Assembly (NCBI GenBank): GCA_965215715.1
Contig: OZ244129.1
Span: 1,674,001 to 1,738,000 of the forward strand
Origin: HXMU1428-3 sp965215715
GTDB lineage: Bacteria > Pseudomonadota > Alphaproteobacteria > Rhizobiales > HXMU1428-3
Direction: 5' to 3'
DNA: 64,000 nucleotides
Under the pieces are notes generated by a model. That model searched no databases. It was given only the letters and a program-made list of their open reading frames with translations, and was not told the DNA's origin. The position numbers were made by a program, and so were the translations under genes. This document shows, one piece after another, positions 9,424-18,231 of the stretch. How positions within the stretch are numbered: position 1 is the stretch's first letter; the number at the start of each line of letters is the position of its first letter.

Positions 9424-10527
9424 TTAGCTTTTTTGAATAAGAGCACGTTTTTTCATATAGCTGAAATCAGAATATTTTGACCACTCAGTGCTTAATTTCC
9501 GAAAGCTCATATAGCTATCGTAAATTTTCTTGGACAGAGCATCGCCGGACCCAGCTTTAGCAACAACGTCATTTGCCGCCTCACCAGCGGCTTGATAGAA
9601 GTCATCAGAGAACTCATGCAACTGGACTTTATGCTTGTTAATCAAAATTTCCAATGCCTTAGAGTTATTGGCCATAAACTCTGAGAGACCAAAATTATTT
9701 TCCGCAACAGCACATGCTGCCATGATGGCCTGATCTGCTTTGCTCATGCCATCATATAGCTTTTTGGAAACACCTAACGATAATGTTGTGCCCGGTTCAT
9801 GGAACCCTGGATAATGATAGTGTTTTGTTATTTTGTGAAATCCAAAGGCCAAATCATTATATGGGCCGATCCACTCTGTCGCGTCAATGCGCCCAGCGCT
9901 TAAAGCAGGCATAATCTCAGTTGAGGCCAACCCTGTGGCTGGGGCCGCACCCAACTCTTTTAGCACATCTGCACCAAGGCCCGGAATGCGAAACCTCAGG
10001 CCTTTAAAGTCATCTAATGTGGTTAAAGGTTTTTTTGACCAACCGCCCATTTGTGAGCCGGTTTGTCCGCATGCAAATGGCTTAATGCCAAATTGTGCGG
10101 CCAGTTCATCCCATAATTGTTGTCCGCCGCCAAAATGCGTCCAACCATCTTTTTCAGCAGCGGTTAAACCAAATGGAACTGATGCAAAAAAAGCGTAAAC
10201 GGGTGTTTTGCCGGTAAAATAATAATCCGCTGAATGATACATATGGACTGTCCCTTGTTGGACAGCGTCGAGGACTTGTAAGGGATGGAATAGTTTATTT
10301 GGGGAGCCTAAAATGCGGATCTTATAGCGTCCGTCTGTTGCAACCTCAAATCGCTTGGCAAAGCGCTGAGCGGTTGTTGCCAGGCCAGGGAAGTTTTTGG
10401 GCCATGACATAGCAAGACGTAATTCTTTGCGCCCTTTAGAAAGGGCGGGGCTTGGAAAACTGCTGGCGGCCATTCCTCCCAAAACAGCACCGGTCGCGAT
10501 AAACGTACGGCGGTTCACTTTTGTCAT
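9424..10527 (-). CDS. TRAP transporter substrate-binding protein (DctP type), Tat-exported
   Basis: Periplasmic solute receptor of the TRAP system, about 367 residues. The chosen start (ATG 10527, AGAGG 7 nt upstream) gives a twin-arginine leader, NRRTFIATGAVLGGMAASSF, so the protein probably folds before export. The mature part shows DctP landmarks: LRLAMSWPKNFPGLATTAQR, LQVLDAVQQGTVHMYHSADYY, and SAGRIDATEWIGPYNDLAFG, whose Arg/Asp/Glu-Trp positions line the carboxylate site in alpha-keto acid and related binders. The WIGPYND-type ending is common in receptors annotated for 2-oxo acids or mannitol/chloroaromatics. An organic acid ligand is inferred and not assigned more narrowly. Confidence 0.92.
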   Translation of the reverse strand: MTKVNRRTFIATGAVLGGMAASSFPSPALSKGRKELRLAMSWPKNFPGLATTAQRFAKRFEVATDGRYKIRILGSPNKLFHPLQVLDAVQQGTVHMYHSADYYFTGKTPVYAFFASVPFGLTAAEKDGWTHFGGGQQLWDELAAQFGIKPFACGQTGSQMGGWSKKPLTTLDDFKGLRFRIPGLGADVLKELGAAPATGLASTEIMPALSAGRIDATEWIGPYNDLAFGFHKITKHYHYPGFHEPGTTLSLGVSKKLYDGMSKADQAIMAACAVAENNFGLSEFMANNSKALEILINKHKVQLHEFSDDFYQAAGEAANDVVAKAGSGDALSKKIYDSYMSFRKLSTEWSKYSDFSYMKKRALIQKS

Positions 10528-10709
10528 CTGTTGCCTCTTAACTGTTGTCACTAAATACTGTCGTCTTCCAATCCCAGGCATTTGGGCAGGACTTATTTTG
10601 TTCTTGTATTTGTTCTTAAGTATAATCCTTAACTGGCATTGGCCTGTTTATCAAGGATTGACTGATAGCTTTGGCGATTATAGGGCGATTGGAACAGATA
10701 TCATCTCAA

Positions 10710-11081
10710 CTATGGGACAGTTTGATTTCTTACAAAGGCATAAAAGAAGGGCCTATCAACCAAACCGTTGAGACGGGCGACTTCTTTGCCGTTTTTCATG
10801 ATGATAGCCGTTGGCACATGTGATATGGGGTTTTTTAGGTGATAGGGGCCTGTGCCCTGCTCATCCATATTAATCATAACAAGAGGAGCCGTTTTGGATA
10901 ATTCGTGAGATTTATAATCAGGTAAATAATGTGTTTCAAATACCGCGCAGTGATCACAAAGTGAAAGCGTGTATAAAATTACCTCAAACTTTTCTTCCAA
11001 TTTCGCTGAATGATTTTTAACCACGAAATTGGCTGTGAGTGCTCCTAGCAAAGCAATCACTAAATACTGCACCCACCTCAT
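10710..11081 (-). CDS. Membrane-anchored thioredoxin-like protein
   Basis: A 123-residue protein starting MRWVQYLVIALLGALTANFV, a signal anchor, followed by a small thioredoxin-like fold. The putative redox motif is CDHC in LYTLSLCDHCAVFETH, which replaces the usual CxxC context of thioredoxins. A cis-Pro-like segment, NPISHVPTAIIMKNGKEVAR, follows, as in the SoxS/thioredoxin-2 type. The reading frame extends to a GTG at 11102, but ATG 11081 has AGGAG at 6 nt and removes a non-hydrophobic extension. It lies about 180 bp upstream of the TRAP binding protein gene on the same strand; a functional link is not clear. It is expected to act as a periplasmic thiol reductase or oxidase. Confidence 0.75.
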   Translation of the reverse strand: MRWVQYLVIALLGALTANFVVKNHSAKLEEKFEVILYTLSLCDHCAVFETHYLPDYKSHELSKTAPLVMINMDEQGTGPYHLKNPISHVPTAIIMKNGKEVARLNGLVDRPFFYAFVRNQTVP

Positions 11082-11228
11082 AATAAACTCCTTTACCGAC
11101 ACAACTTTATTGCCGTATTACTATGAGTACTTGCAAGTTTTTCAGATGGTTCTGGTTAATCGGATGGGTTAAGTTTTTTCCTTAATTTTCCTATGGAGTA
11201 TGAGAGGCGATCTTTGAGCTATTGATTT

Positions 11229-12371
11229 TTAAAAGGGAGAAACGGGGCCAAAACTGCTGGCAAGCAACAAGCTGCCAAACAGAATAATGACAATGGCGCC
11301 GCCAAAGGCGCAAACGTCGTAAACAAGACTTACCCCGCGGTGGTTGCCAGCTGTCGAGACCAGCGCTAATTCACGTCCGCCTACAACGGCCATGGTCATA
11401 AGCGAAATGGTCACGGCCGTGCCCAGCGCCATGGCATAGACAGCAATGGCTCCGATCCAAAATAAATTTTTAATCAAGGCAAAGGCCAACACGTAGAGGG
11501 CACCCGTGCAAGGGCGCAGGCCCACAGAGAGCACCAGGGATGTGATTTTGGCTATGTTCCAACTGCCTTGCACTTGATTGCTTGTGGGTATATGAGCATG
11601 ACCGCATCCGCATGCCTCTTCATGATGATGATGATGGTGATCATCATCACGGTGGTGGGCGCAAGAGGGGCTGTGTTCTATTTTTACCTTTTTTCCCTTC
11701 TTATACCGGCGATAAGCCATACTCACGAATAAATAGAGCCCAAGGAGAATGATGAAAATGTAGGAAAGCTGGGTAAGCTTGAGGCCGAACTGCTTTATGC
11801 TTGCCCCGGTGGCATTAAACAAATAGGCCATGCCGCCGACCAAAACAATAGCAACCGTGCCTTGGACAAAGGCGCTTAAAAAGGCAAGGATTATGCCGCG
11901 CCGCATGGTTTGATTGTTGGCCATCACATAAGAAGACACAACCACTTTGCCATGGCCGGGCCCCGCGGCATGAACCAGACCATAGGCCAAGCTTGCCAGG
12001 ATGAGGGCAAGGGCAAAGCGGGCATCATTGGTTTGTTGGAACTGATCTATGTAATGGCTGAAAGTGCGGCTTATCTCCGCTTGTTTTTGGGCGATCCAGC
12101 TTTTTGTTCTTGTCCATAAGTTTGGCTTGGCAGAGGTGTTTAGCCCTGTTGGCTGTTTATTGCTTGTTTCTTGTTGGGCTTTTCTTAAGGCTTTCAGGCT
12201 GTTTTTTTGAGCCGGGTTTTCATTTTGAGCGATTTGAAACGGGGATATGCTGTTGGCCCCCAGATAATCATTGTGGTTTTCAGCACTGTTGGCTGAGCAA
12301 ATGGGTACCGCGAACAACATCCCGGTTATCGACAAAAGAAAAAAGGCTTTGCAAATGGACGTTTTGAGCAT
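11229..12371 (-). CDS. zevB: NicO-family metal permease, ZevB-like (zinc uptake)
   Basis: A 380-residue NicO/RcnA-superfamily membrane protein. An N-terminal signal-like helix is followed by a linker of about 90 residues, then six or so hydrophobic helices. The first carries the metal motif LVHAAGPGHGKVVVSSYV (HxxxPGHGK) and a later one LSVGLRPCTGALYVLA, both diagnostic of the family. Between helices is a His/Cys-rich cytoplasmic loop with six consecutive His and a CGCGHAH cluster (about residues 232-262), suited to holding Zn, Ni or Co. It follows a DUF1007 gene by 18 bp; in Haemophilus the same pair is the zinc system ZevAB. Zur-like sites in the shared promoter favour zinc over nickel. Confidence 0.75.
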   Translation of the reverse strand: MLKTSICKAFFLLSITGMLFAVPICSANSAENHNDYLGANSISPFQIAQNENPAQKNSLKALRKAQQETSNKQPTGLNTSAKPNLWTRTKSWIAQKQAEISRTFSHYIDQFQQTNDARFALALILASLAYGLVHAAGPGHGKVVVSSYVMANNQTMRRGIILAFLSAFVQGTVAIVLVGGMAYLFNATGASIKQFGLKLTQLSYIFIILLGLYLFVSMAYRRYKKGKKVKIEHSPSCAHHRDDDHHHHHHEEACGCGHAHIPTSNQVQGSWNIAKITSLVLSVGLRPCTGALYVLAFALIKNLFWIGAIAVYAMALGTAVTISLMTMAVVGGRELALVSTAGNHRGVSLVYDVCAFGGAIVIILFGSLLLASSFGPVSPF

Positions 12372-12389
12372 CTTTTAAAAATTAATCTT

Positions 12390-13061
12390 TTAATTGGCCA
12401 AACAGGAAATGTGGAAAGATGGGGCAAAGAACGCACCAGCGCCTTTGTTCTCTTCGTTGGTTAAATCCATGGCTTGTCCTAAGCGACTTTCCACCAGGCC
12501 GGTTTGATCCATTGAGGCTTTGCGTTTTTCAAACATGCAATTTTTAGGGGCTGTGCTGGCCAGACGAATTTGTTTTTGTTTTTTCGGTTCCAGAAAGGCG
12601 ATGAAAAATTCCGGGTCGTATATGGCCAGTTTTAATGGGTTCCCTAAAATTGAAACGGGTTCTTTGGCAGGCAGGGTAAATTCTAGTGCCAAGACATTAT
12701 TGGTGTAAGTCAATTTGTAATCGATTGGGTTTTCAAGTTTAAAGGCCTTGCCTTTGTGGGTGCCATGAGTGAAAAATTCATATTCATGCAGGCTGTCGAT
12801 GTTTTCTTTGGCGAGTGGCTCCAGCTCTTGGGGTGAATATTTGCCGTCTTTATCAACATCCATACCGACAAGGGCAAAGGCGGTGTATTGGCTGTCAAAA
12901 ATCCACTTATGGCGAAAGCCTGTAATTTGGTGTTTTTTGTTGAGCAAAACTTCTGTTTCACTTTCAATAAATACATGGGGGTGAGCTTGCACTTTGTCTG
13001 CAAAGCCCATCCAGCATAAAGCGCTCAGTATGGCACATACATAAACGTTCATGTGTTGCAT
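12390..13061 (-). CDS. zevA: DUF1007 periplasmic metal-binding protein, ZevA-like
   Basis: A secreted DUF1007 protein, about 223 residues. The leader MNVYVCAILSALCWMGFADK ends at VQA-HPHVFIESETEVL; the HPHV motif right after the cleavage site is the hallmark of the family and likely coordinates metal. The GFRHKWIFDSQYTAFALVG and YDPEFFIAFLE segments are also typical. It is first in a two-gene unit with the NicO permease and diverges from znuA. The frame starts at a TTG (13100), but ATG 13061 with AAGGA about 10 nt upstream is more plausible; ATG 13070 is too close to that site. Zinc is inferred from ZevA and the operators. Nickel is the main alternative. Confidence 0.75.
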   Translation of the reverse strand: MQHMNVYVCAILSALCWMGFADKVQAHPHVFIESETEVLLNKKHQITGFRHKWIFDSQYTAFALVGMDVDKDGKYSPQELEPLAKENIDSLHEYEFFTHGTHKGKAFKLENPIDYKLTYTNNVLALEFTLPAKEPVSILGNPLKLAIYDPEFFIAFLEPKKQKQIRLASTAPKNCMFEKRKASMDQTGLVESRLGQAMDLTNEENKGAGAFFAPSFHISCLAN

Positions 13062-13165
13062 TTCTTTCATATCCTTTATGCCTTTTGGAATAAGGCTCAA
13101 CCAATTTTGCCCGTAGCAGTTCTTTAATATAACGCAAAATGGGAGAGATTAAGAAAATTATTGCC

Positions 13166-13180
13166 TGTTATATTATTACA
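13166..13180. promoter_or_regulatory. Zur-like operator 1
   Basis: TGTTATATTATTACA differs at two positions from the core palindrome TGTTATAATATAACA of proteobacterial Zur boxes. It lies between the divergent zevA and znuA genes, 25 bp centre to centre from a second, better site. By eye only. Confidence 0.6.
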
Positions 13181-13190
13181 TTATATAGGT

Positions 13191-13205
13191 TGTGATAATA
13201 TAACA
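13191..13205. promoter_or_regulatory. Zur-like operator 2
   Basis: TGTGATAATATAACA differs at one position from the Zur core TGTTATAATATAACA. It lies 31 bp before the znuA start, so a bound repressor would cover the znuA promoter. Together with the site at 13166-13180 it could control both divergent transcripts. Confidence 0.7.
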
Positions 13206-13236
13206 TAAATCTTTTATTCGAAGTTTGGGGCAAAAA

Positions 13237-14337
13237 ATGATCTCACGAGCACTTTTTTTAAATTTTCTGACATTTGCTTTGCTTATTTCAGGTTCTGCTG
13301 GAACTTTGCAGGCAAAGGAGCCCAATGTTGTTGTAACCATAAAACCTCTTCACAGTTTGGTGGCGGGGGTTATGCAAGGGGTTGGCTCTCCGTATTTGTT
13401 GTTAAAGGGGGCCTCTAGCCCGCACCATTTTCAACTTAAGCCGTCTGATGCCCGCCGCTTGCACAAGGCTGACCTTATTGTTTGGGTGGGACCAGAACTG
13501 GAGACGCCTTTAAAAAAGATCGTCTCAAGTTTATCTCAACCACAGGCCTCTTTTCCTTTACTGGAACTGTCCTCTTTGACCTTGCGTAACTTTGAGTCTC
13601 CCCGCGATCATGAAGGGGAAGCTCATGATGATGATGATGATCATGATCATGATAAGAAGAAAGATGATCACAAAGGCCACGACCATCATGATGACCATGA
13701 ACATGGTAAAAAGAAAACCCACCATGAAGAGCATGGGCACACTGATGAAAAAGATCATCACGATGACCATGATATAAAGAAAGATGCTCACCATGAACAT
13801 GAACACCATGACCATTCAGGCGGCATCGACCCACATATCTGGCTCAGCTTAGACAATGCCATTGCTATTACCAAAGCTATCAAAACAAAACTGAGTGAGC
13901 TGTACCCTGCTCATAAAGCCACGTTAGAAAAAAATGCTATAGCTCAGGTTAAGCAGATTGAAGCGCTACAGGGCTCTTTCAAACAACGTTTATCACATTT
14001 TAAAGGACAAAACTTCATGGTGTTTCATGACGCCTATGGTTATTTTACTGACAGTTATGGGTTTAAGGCTTTGGGGGCTCTTACTCTTAACCCTTCAGTT
14101 TCACCCAGCGCTAAGCATTTGCGTGAACTGCGCTCAAAATTGTTGAAAGAAAAGGTGGTTTGTGTTTTTGCCGAACCGCAATACAATCAAAAAATCATCA
14201 CGTCTCTTGTATCGGGAACACCGGTAAAAACGGCTTTGCTTGATGCTGTTGGGGTTAAAATACCAGCTGGGCCAAAAGCATATTCCTCAATTGTAACCGA
14301 CTTGGTTACTAACTTTGAGCGTTGCTTGGCACATTGA
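13237..14337 (+). CDS. znuA: Zinc ABC transporter substrate-binding protein
   Basis: The periplasmic zinc receptor of a ZnuABC-type importer, 366 residues. A signal peptide (LFLNFLTFALLISGSAGTLQ) precedes VVVTIKPLHSLVAGVMQGVG, where the His is the first zinc ligand. The second ligand His is in SSPHHFQLKPSDARRL. A very long His/Asp/Glu/Lys-rich insert (about residues 128-195) follows, as in zinc-specific receptors. The later ligands are in NFMVFHDAYGYFTDSYGF, and the family end is VFAEPQYNQKI. ATG 13237 is chosen over the TTG at 13225. No znuB or znuC is adjacent, so the permease and ATPase must be elsewhere. Two Zur-like sites upstream indicate induction under zinc shortage. Confidence 0.93.
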   Translation: MISRALFLNFLTFALLISGSAGTLQAKEPNVVVTIKPLHSLVAGVMQGVGSPYLLLKGASSPHHFQLKPSDARRLHKADLIVWVGPELETPLKKIVSSLSQPQASFPLLELSSLTLRNFESPRDHEGEAHDDDDDHDHDKKKDDHKGHDHHDDHEHGKKKTHHEEHGHTDEKDHHDDHDIKKDAHHEHEHHDHSGGIDPHIWLSLDNAIAITKAIKTKLSELYPAHKATLEKNAIAQVKQIEALQGSFKQRLSHFKGQNFMVFHDAYGYFTDSYGFKALGALTLNPSVSPSAKHLRELRSKLLKEKVVCVFAEPQYNQKIITSLVSGTPVKTALLDAVGVKIPAGPKAYSSIVTDLVTNFERCLAH

Positions 14338-14370
14338 TTTTAAGCTCATTTGTAAAACAGGGCTTAAAAC

Positions 14371-14414
14371 AAAAAAGCAGCCAAAGGAACTTAAAGTCCT
14401 TTGGCTGCTTTTTT
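14371..14414. terminator. Bidirectional rho-independent terminator between znuA and an L,D-transpeptidase gene
   Basis: A hairpin with about 18-bp arms (AAAGCAGCCAAAGGA and TCCTTTGGCTGCTTT), flanked by A6 on the left and T6 on the right, separates two convergent genes and can stop transcription from both. Confidence 0.9.
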
Positions 14415-14463
14415 ATAAAACTTTCTTTCAAAACCTGAAATCGAGCTTATCCCCAAAAAAGGT

Positions 14464-15051
14464 TTAAACTGATTTGAACCGCTTCCAGGTCACAATAACA
14501 CGGGCGCCAACGCGTACACGTGGGTAAAGGTCGACCACATGGTCATTGTACATGCGGATGCAGCCCTTAGAGACAGCTTTGCCGATGGTCCAAGGGGCAT
14601 CTGTTCCGTGAATGCGGTATAAAGAAGAGCCGATATAAAGGGCGCGAACACCAAGTGGGTTGCGCGGATGGCCGCCAGGAACATAAGCTGGCAATTTTGG
14701 ATTTTCACGGCGCATTTTCGGCGTTGGTGTCCAAGATGGGTTCACCCGCTTTTGGCTGATGCGTGAACTGCCTGACCAACGAGAATCACCCTTTGGGATG
14801 GCGATTGGGTAGGATAGAGCTGAGCCGCGCTTATTGATAAAGTATAAGCGGCGATCACCAAAGCTTACCACCACAGTGCCCGGGCTATATTGTTTTGAAA
14901 ATGAAACGTGAGATTTACCGGAGCCCAGACCCCCGCCGCCGCCAAACAGGGCGCTAAATAAATCTTGGGCGTTTGCTTTGTTTGCAGGTGTGAATGTCAT
15001 CGTAAATGCCGCTAGCGCGATGACACTCAAAAATGGTGTAATTCGTTTCAT
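14464..15051 (-). CDS. L,D-transpeptidase (YkuD domain)
   Basis: A secreted L,D-transpeptidase of 195 residues that forms 3-3 peptidoglycan cross-links or attaches proteins to the wall. A signal peptide (FLSVIALAAFTMTFTPANKANA) precedes a short Gly-rich stretch, then the catalytic YkuD domain beginning GTVVVSFGDRRLYFIN. The active site RIHGTDAPWTIGKAVSKGCI matches the HGT-x(15)-SxGC(I/V)R(M/L) signature, with the nucleophile Cys in SKGCIRM. It resembles the next gene (15372-15917) over its whole catalytic domain, so the two are paralogues. They are on the same strand but 320 bp apart and may have separate promoters. Confidence 0.92.
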   Translation of the reverse strand: MKRITPFLSVIALAAFTMTFTPANKANAQDLFSALFGGGGGLGSGKSHVSFSKQYSPGTVVVSFGDRRLYFINKRGSALSYPIAIPKGDSRWSGSSRISQKRVNPSWTPTPKMRRENPKLPAYVPGGHPRNPLGVRALYIGSSLYRIHGTDAPWTIGKAVSKGCIRMYNDHVVDLYPRVRVGARVIVTWKRFKSV

Positions 15052-15371
15052 TTGTCATATTCCTTTTCGTACTCTGAACTAGACCTAAAGCATTGGTAAA
15101 TGCATGGAAATAGATGCCTCGTTGATACTATAACATGCTAAACATAATATTAAATTGCTTGGTCTAATTCTTAAATTTCTGTCGATTTTGATTCATTTAA
15201 TTAACACATTTTTCATAATTGATACATTCACTCACACACTTTTGATACCGCTCACGCGCTTTTAAAACGTGCTATCCCCCCCTTTTTCATTATTGCCCTT
15301 CCTATAGGCTCTTGGCCGCTTTTCCCCCATCACTTCTTTTCAGTAACTTTTTCTCATAGCAGCCAATGTCA
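15052..15371. other. Intergenic stretch without a recognised gene
   Basis: This 320-bp AT-rich stretch between the two transpeptidase genes has stops in all frames at short intervals and no clear hairpin. It probably holds the promoter of the 14464-15051 gene near 15060-15200. Confidence 0.4.
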
Positions 15372-15917
15372 TTACCTTATGACATCAACTGGTGCCCCAA
15401 TGTGCACACGCTTATAAAGGTCCACAACATCTCGGTTCAACATTCTGATACAGCCGCTAGAGGCGGCCCGCCCTATTGATCTGGGGGCGGTTGTGCCGTG
15501 AATGCGATATTCACTCCAGCCTAAATATATAGCGCGCACGCCTAAGGGATTTTTGGGACCACCTGGTACAAATCTAGGGTAGCCCTGGCGGCGCATGCGG
15601 GCTGTCGGTCGCCAATCTGGATTTTTGCGTTTTGAGGTCACAAATGTTTTGCCAAACCATTGCATGTGCGGTTTGCCAACAGCAACGCGGTACCTGATCG
15701 CTTTGCTGTCCTTTAACATGTAGTATAACCGGCGCTCTGACGTATCTACAACGATGGCGCCGGGTGGAAACTCTGAAAACCGGGTGTTTTTACGCGAAAT
15801 TATGTCTCTGGCTTGCGCGGTTTGAACAAAGCTCATTAAGACAAGCACAAACAGAGTAAACCAGGCTTTTAAGCCCAAGCCGGTCAAATTTGCTGCTGTT
15901 GTCACTTTCTGTGTCAT
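15372..15917 (-). CDS. L,D-transpeptidase (YkuD domain), paralogue
   Basis: A secreted L,D-transpeptidase of 181 residues. The leader is AWFTLFVLVLMSFVQTAQAR, and the catalytic domain starts at GAIVVDTSERRLYYML. The active site RIHGTTAPRSIGRAASSGCI has the conserved His and Cys (SSGCIRM), then VVDLYKRVHIGAPVDV. It lacks the Gly-rich linker seen in the neighbouring paralogue. No strong ribosome site is visible before the ATG. Paralogous sets of small YkuD proteins are usual in Hyphomicrobiales, where 3-3 cross-links are abundant, so a wall-remodelling role is likely; the specific substrate is not predictable. Confidence 0.9.
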   Translation of the reverse strand: MTQKVTTAANLTGLGLKAWFTLFVLVLMSFVQTAQARDIISRKNTRFSEFPPGAIVVDTSERRLYYMLKDSKAIRYRVAVGKPHMQWFGKTFVTSKRKNPDWRPTARMRRQGYPRFVPGGPKNPLGVRAIYLGWSEYRIHGTTAPRSIGRAASSGCIRMLNRDVVDLYKRVHIGAPVDVIR

Positions 15918-16209
15918 ATGGCTTTGTTTCTAAAAGTCTTACAAGCATTACAAATACAAAAACAACGTCTTTCGTTATTTAAAGCTTATCATCATGAATT
16001 TATATTGGAGCGCTGAATTTTTTTAAAGACACCCACCTAAATTACATCTTTAGAAGATTGCATTTATTTGGGGGGAGTTGGCAAGAGGGGAGCTAGGATT
16101 TTGAAGTTACAATTTAAATCTAGACCCTTGTTAATTGACAGTTGTGGACCATAAGCAACAGTTTGAGCCTGTGATTTAGCTTTTTAGACAAAGAGAATAT
16201 GTTTCGCTT
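15918..16209. other. Intergenic stretch without a recognised gene
   Basis: About 290 bp between the second transpeptidase and the 3' end of the TPR gene. No open frame of useful length, terminator or operator was recognised. Confidence 0.4.
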
Positions 16210-17961
16210 TTAAAAACTGAATATTCCCAAAAACTTCTTTTTCTTCTTTTTGCGCCGCACACGCTTTCTCTTTTTATGTTTTTTGGTTTTGGGTTTTGAA
16301 TTCCAAAATCCACCATCGTTCCACAGCCAATCGCTCTCAGAGGTAACTTTGGGGCGTCTGCGCTGTTTTGGGGGGGTGCGAAGGGCAATTTTATTGGTTA
16401 TGCCATCAGGGTCTCTAATTTCAACATCATAATCTTTCCAGTCCCATTTGGAGATTTTTTTGCCCCAGCGGAAGGGTTCAATAGATAGCACTTTTTGCTT
16501 TTTAAGATTGACGATTGAAACTTGCTCAAACGGGTTTGCTTTATCTTTACTTCCTGCATCATACCGCAAAAGGCCAAAGCCTTTATATTTGCCAGTTAAA
16601 ACGGTCCACTCTATGATTTTTGGTTTGTTAGGGCCGTATAGATCCAAATGAATTTTAAGGTTGCGATATTTGGGATGAACAGCAATGTAATTGCCTTTTT
16701 GACGTTCAATGATTGTCCATTGAACGCTTTCATCGTCTAAACTGTCATCGGCAAAAATTTGCTCTTCTTGGTCTGGTTGGACAATGCCCAATTTGACCAG
16801 CCCCTCTTTTGCCAGCTTATAGCTCTTATCCCGTTTCAAACTTTCTAAAAAGTATCGCTCTGCATTTCCAATCAAACCATCATTGAGAGCGGCTTGACCA
16901 AGAGCTGCCCAGCTGCGGGCCGTTTGGGGGGCTTTTTGAATGGCTGAGCTTGAGTCTTGGGCGGACAGGTCCGGCATATTGTAATTGGAACGTAAGAGTG
17001 CGCGTTCTGCATAAGCAGCTGGCCCATCAGTTAGCGACACAGCCTGATCTAGATCATTAAGGGCTTTGTTATAATCACCTTTCTCACCATAAGCGCGCCC
17101 ACGTAAAATCAAAGCTGAAGCGTTTAATGGGTCAGTTTGAAGAATTTTGGTCAGCAACTGGCGCGCCTTTAAATGCTGACCGTTGTTAAGATAAATGGTT
17201 GAAAGCTCCATTTTATATTGTTGATTGTTAGGAGCAAGTTGCACCGCTTTGGCAATATCGTTGATGGCATTTTTTGTTTGTTCTAATCCCATGTAAACCT
17301 GGCCACGATTGTAAAGGAGCTTGGCATGGTTGTTGTTGTTCTCAAGCGCTAAATTAAATTCTCGCAAAGCGGCATAGCGGCGTTGATGGGCCCAGTGGAT
17401 TTGTCCTCTGGCCAAATGGGGTTCGGTTTTGTCATTTAATAGGGTGAGCGCTTTGCCATAATCTTTAAAAGCAACCTTTTCTGCGCCGGCATTCAACAAC
17501 GCATTGGCCCGATTGTGTATGATGGCCCCTGATTTGGGTTGCAAGGCTAAGGCACGGTTAAAGTCCTTGATCGCCTCTTGGTGGAACCCTAGTTTATTGA
17601 GCAACAGCCCGCGGTTGTTATAGGCTGTGGCAAATTCTGGAAACGCTTCTATGGCCCCATTAAAGTCATCCATAGCCCGTTCATATTTTTTAATTCTGGT
17701 ATAGGCCAAAGCACGGTCATTTAAGATCGACGCTTTGGTGTAAATCTGCAATTGGCCAACGGAGAGCGCTTCAGAAAAAGAAGCTATGGCGTTTTCATTC
17801 TCCCCGCGGTGCAATTGCGCGTTGCCTTTGCGGGCAAGAATGTTGGCGCCTTCTTGAGCGTGCACTTGTGAACCATGGGCAAGGCAAGCAAGCATAAAGG
17901 CACTTGCGAAAAGCAGGCGCAGAAAAGGTGCGCTAAATTGTTTTGGGCCCGATGCCAGCAT
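16210..17961 (-). CDS. Secreted tetratricopeptide-repeat protein with basic C-terminal tail
   Basis: An exported protein of about 583 residues. A signal peptide (LLFASAFMLACLAHGSQVHA) is followed by roughly ten TPR units over residues 30-390, for example AYNNRGLLLNKLGFHQEAIK and ALILRGRAYGEKGDYNKALN. A beta-rich segment of about 120 residues follows (QWTIIERQKGNYIAVHPKYR, then VLTGKYKGFGLLRYDAGSK). The last 27 residues form an extremely basic run of Lys and Arg ending KKKKFLGIFSF. TPR proteins act as scaffolds in complex assembly; the non-TPR domain is not one I recognise. ATG 17961 is preferred to the TTG at 17970. It is monocistronic, diverging from the GH3 gene. Confidence 0.8.
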   Translation of the reverse strand: MLASGPKQFSAPFLRLLFASAFMLACLAHGSQVHAQEGANILARKGNAQLHRGENENAIASFSEALSVGQLQIYTKASILNDRALAYTRIKKYERAMDDFNGAIEAFPEFATAYNNRGLLLNKLGFHQEAIKDFNRALALQPKSGAIIHNRANALLNAGAEKVAFKDYGKALTLLNDKTEPHLARGQIHWAHQRRYAALREFNLALENNNNHAKLLYNRGQVYMGLEQTKNAINDIAKAVQLAPNNQQYKMELSTIYLNNGQHLKARQLLTKILQTDPLNASALILRGRAYGEKGDYNKALNDLDQAVSLTDGPAAYAERALLRSNYNMPDLSAQDSSSAIQKAPQTARSWAALGQAALNDGLIGNAERYFLESLKRDKSYKLAKEGLVKLGIVQPDQEEQIFADDSLDDESVQWTIIERQKGNYIAVHPKYRNLKIHLDLYGPNKPKIIEWTVLTGKYKGFGLLRYDAGSKDKANPFEQVSIVNLKKQKVLSIEPFRWGKKISKWDWKDYDVEIRDPDGITNKIALRTPPKQRRRPKVTSESDWLWNDGGFWNSKPKTKKHKKRKRVRRKKKKKKFLGIFSF

Positions 17962-18231
17962 GGTTGTCAATCTTTTAAAACGTGTTGTGTTTTAGTGGGA
18001 CTCAATATTTATCCCAAGTTAGCACTTGATGCAAAAATTCTCCTGTTTTATTTCTCTGCTTGTGGGCTTTTACGCTTATTTTCTGATGTTTCGGGTTGAG
18101 AGATACGTTAAGATTTGCAATTTAACGGGGTGATTTTGCTTATTTTAAGATGATTTTCATATGTTCACCGCAATTTACAGGCAAAGGCTATCAAAATGAT
18201 ATTGATGGCCCCTTAGAAGTGTTGGGTTTTT

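Noticed and set aside
13475..13834. His-rich frame on the minus strand inside znuA
   Set aside because: Shadow of the His/Asp-rich zinc loop of ZnuA; no start signal.
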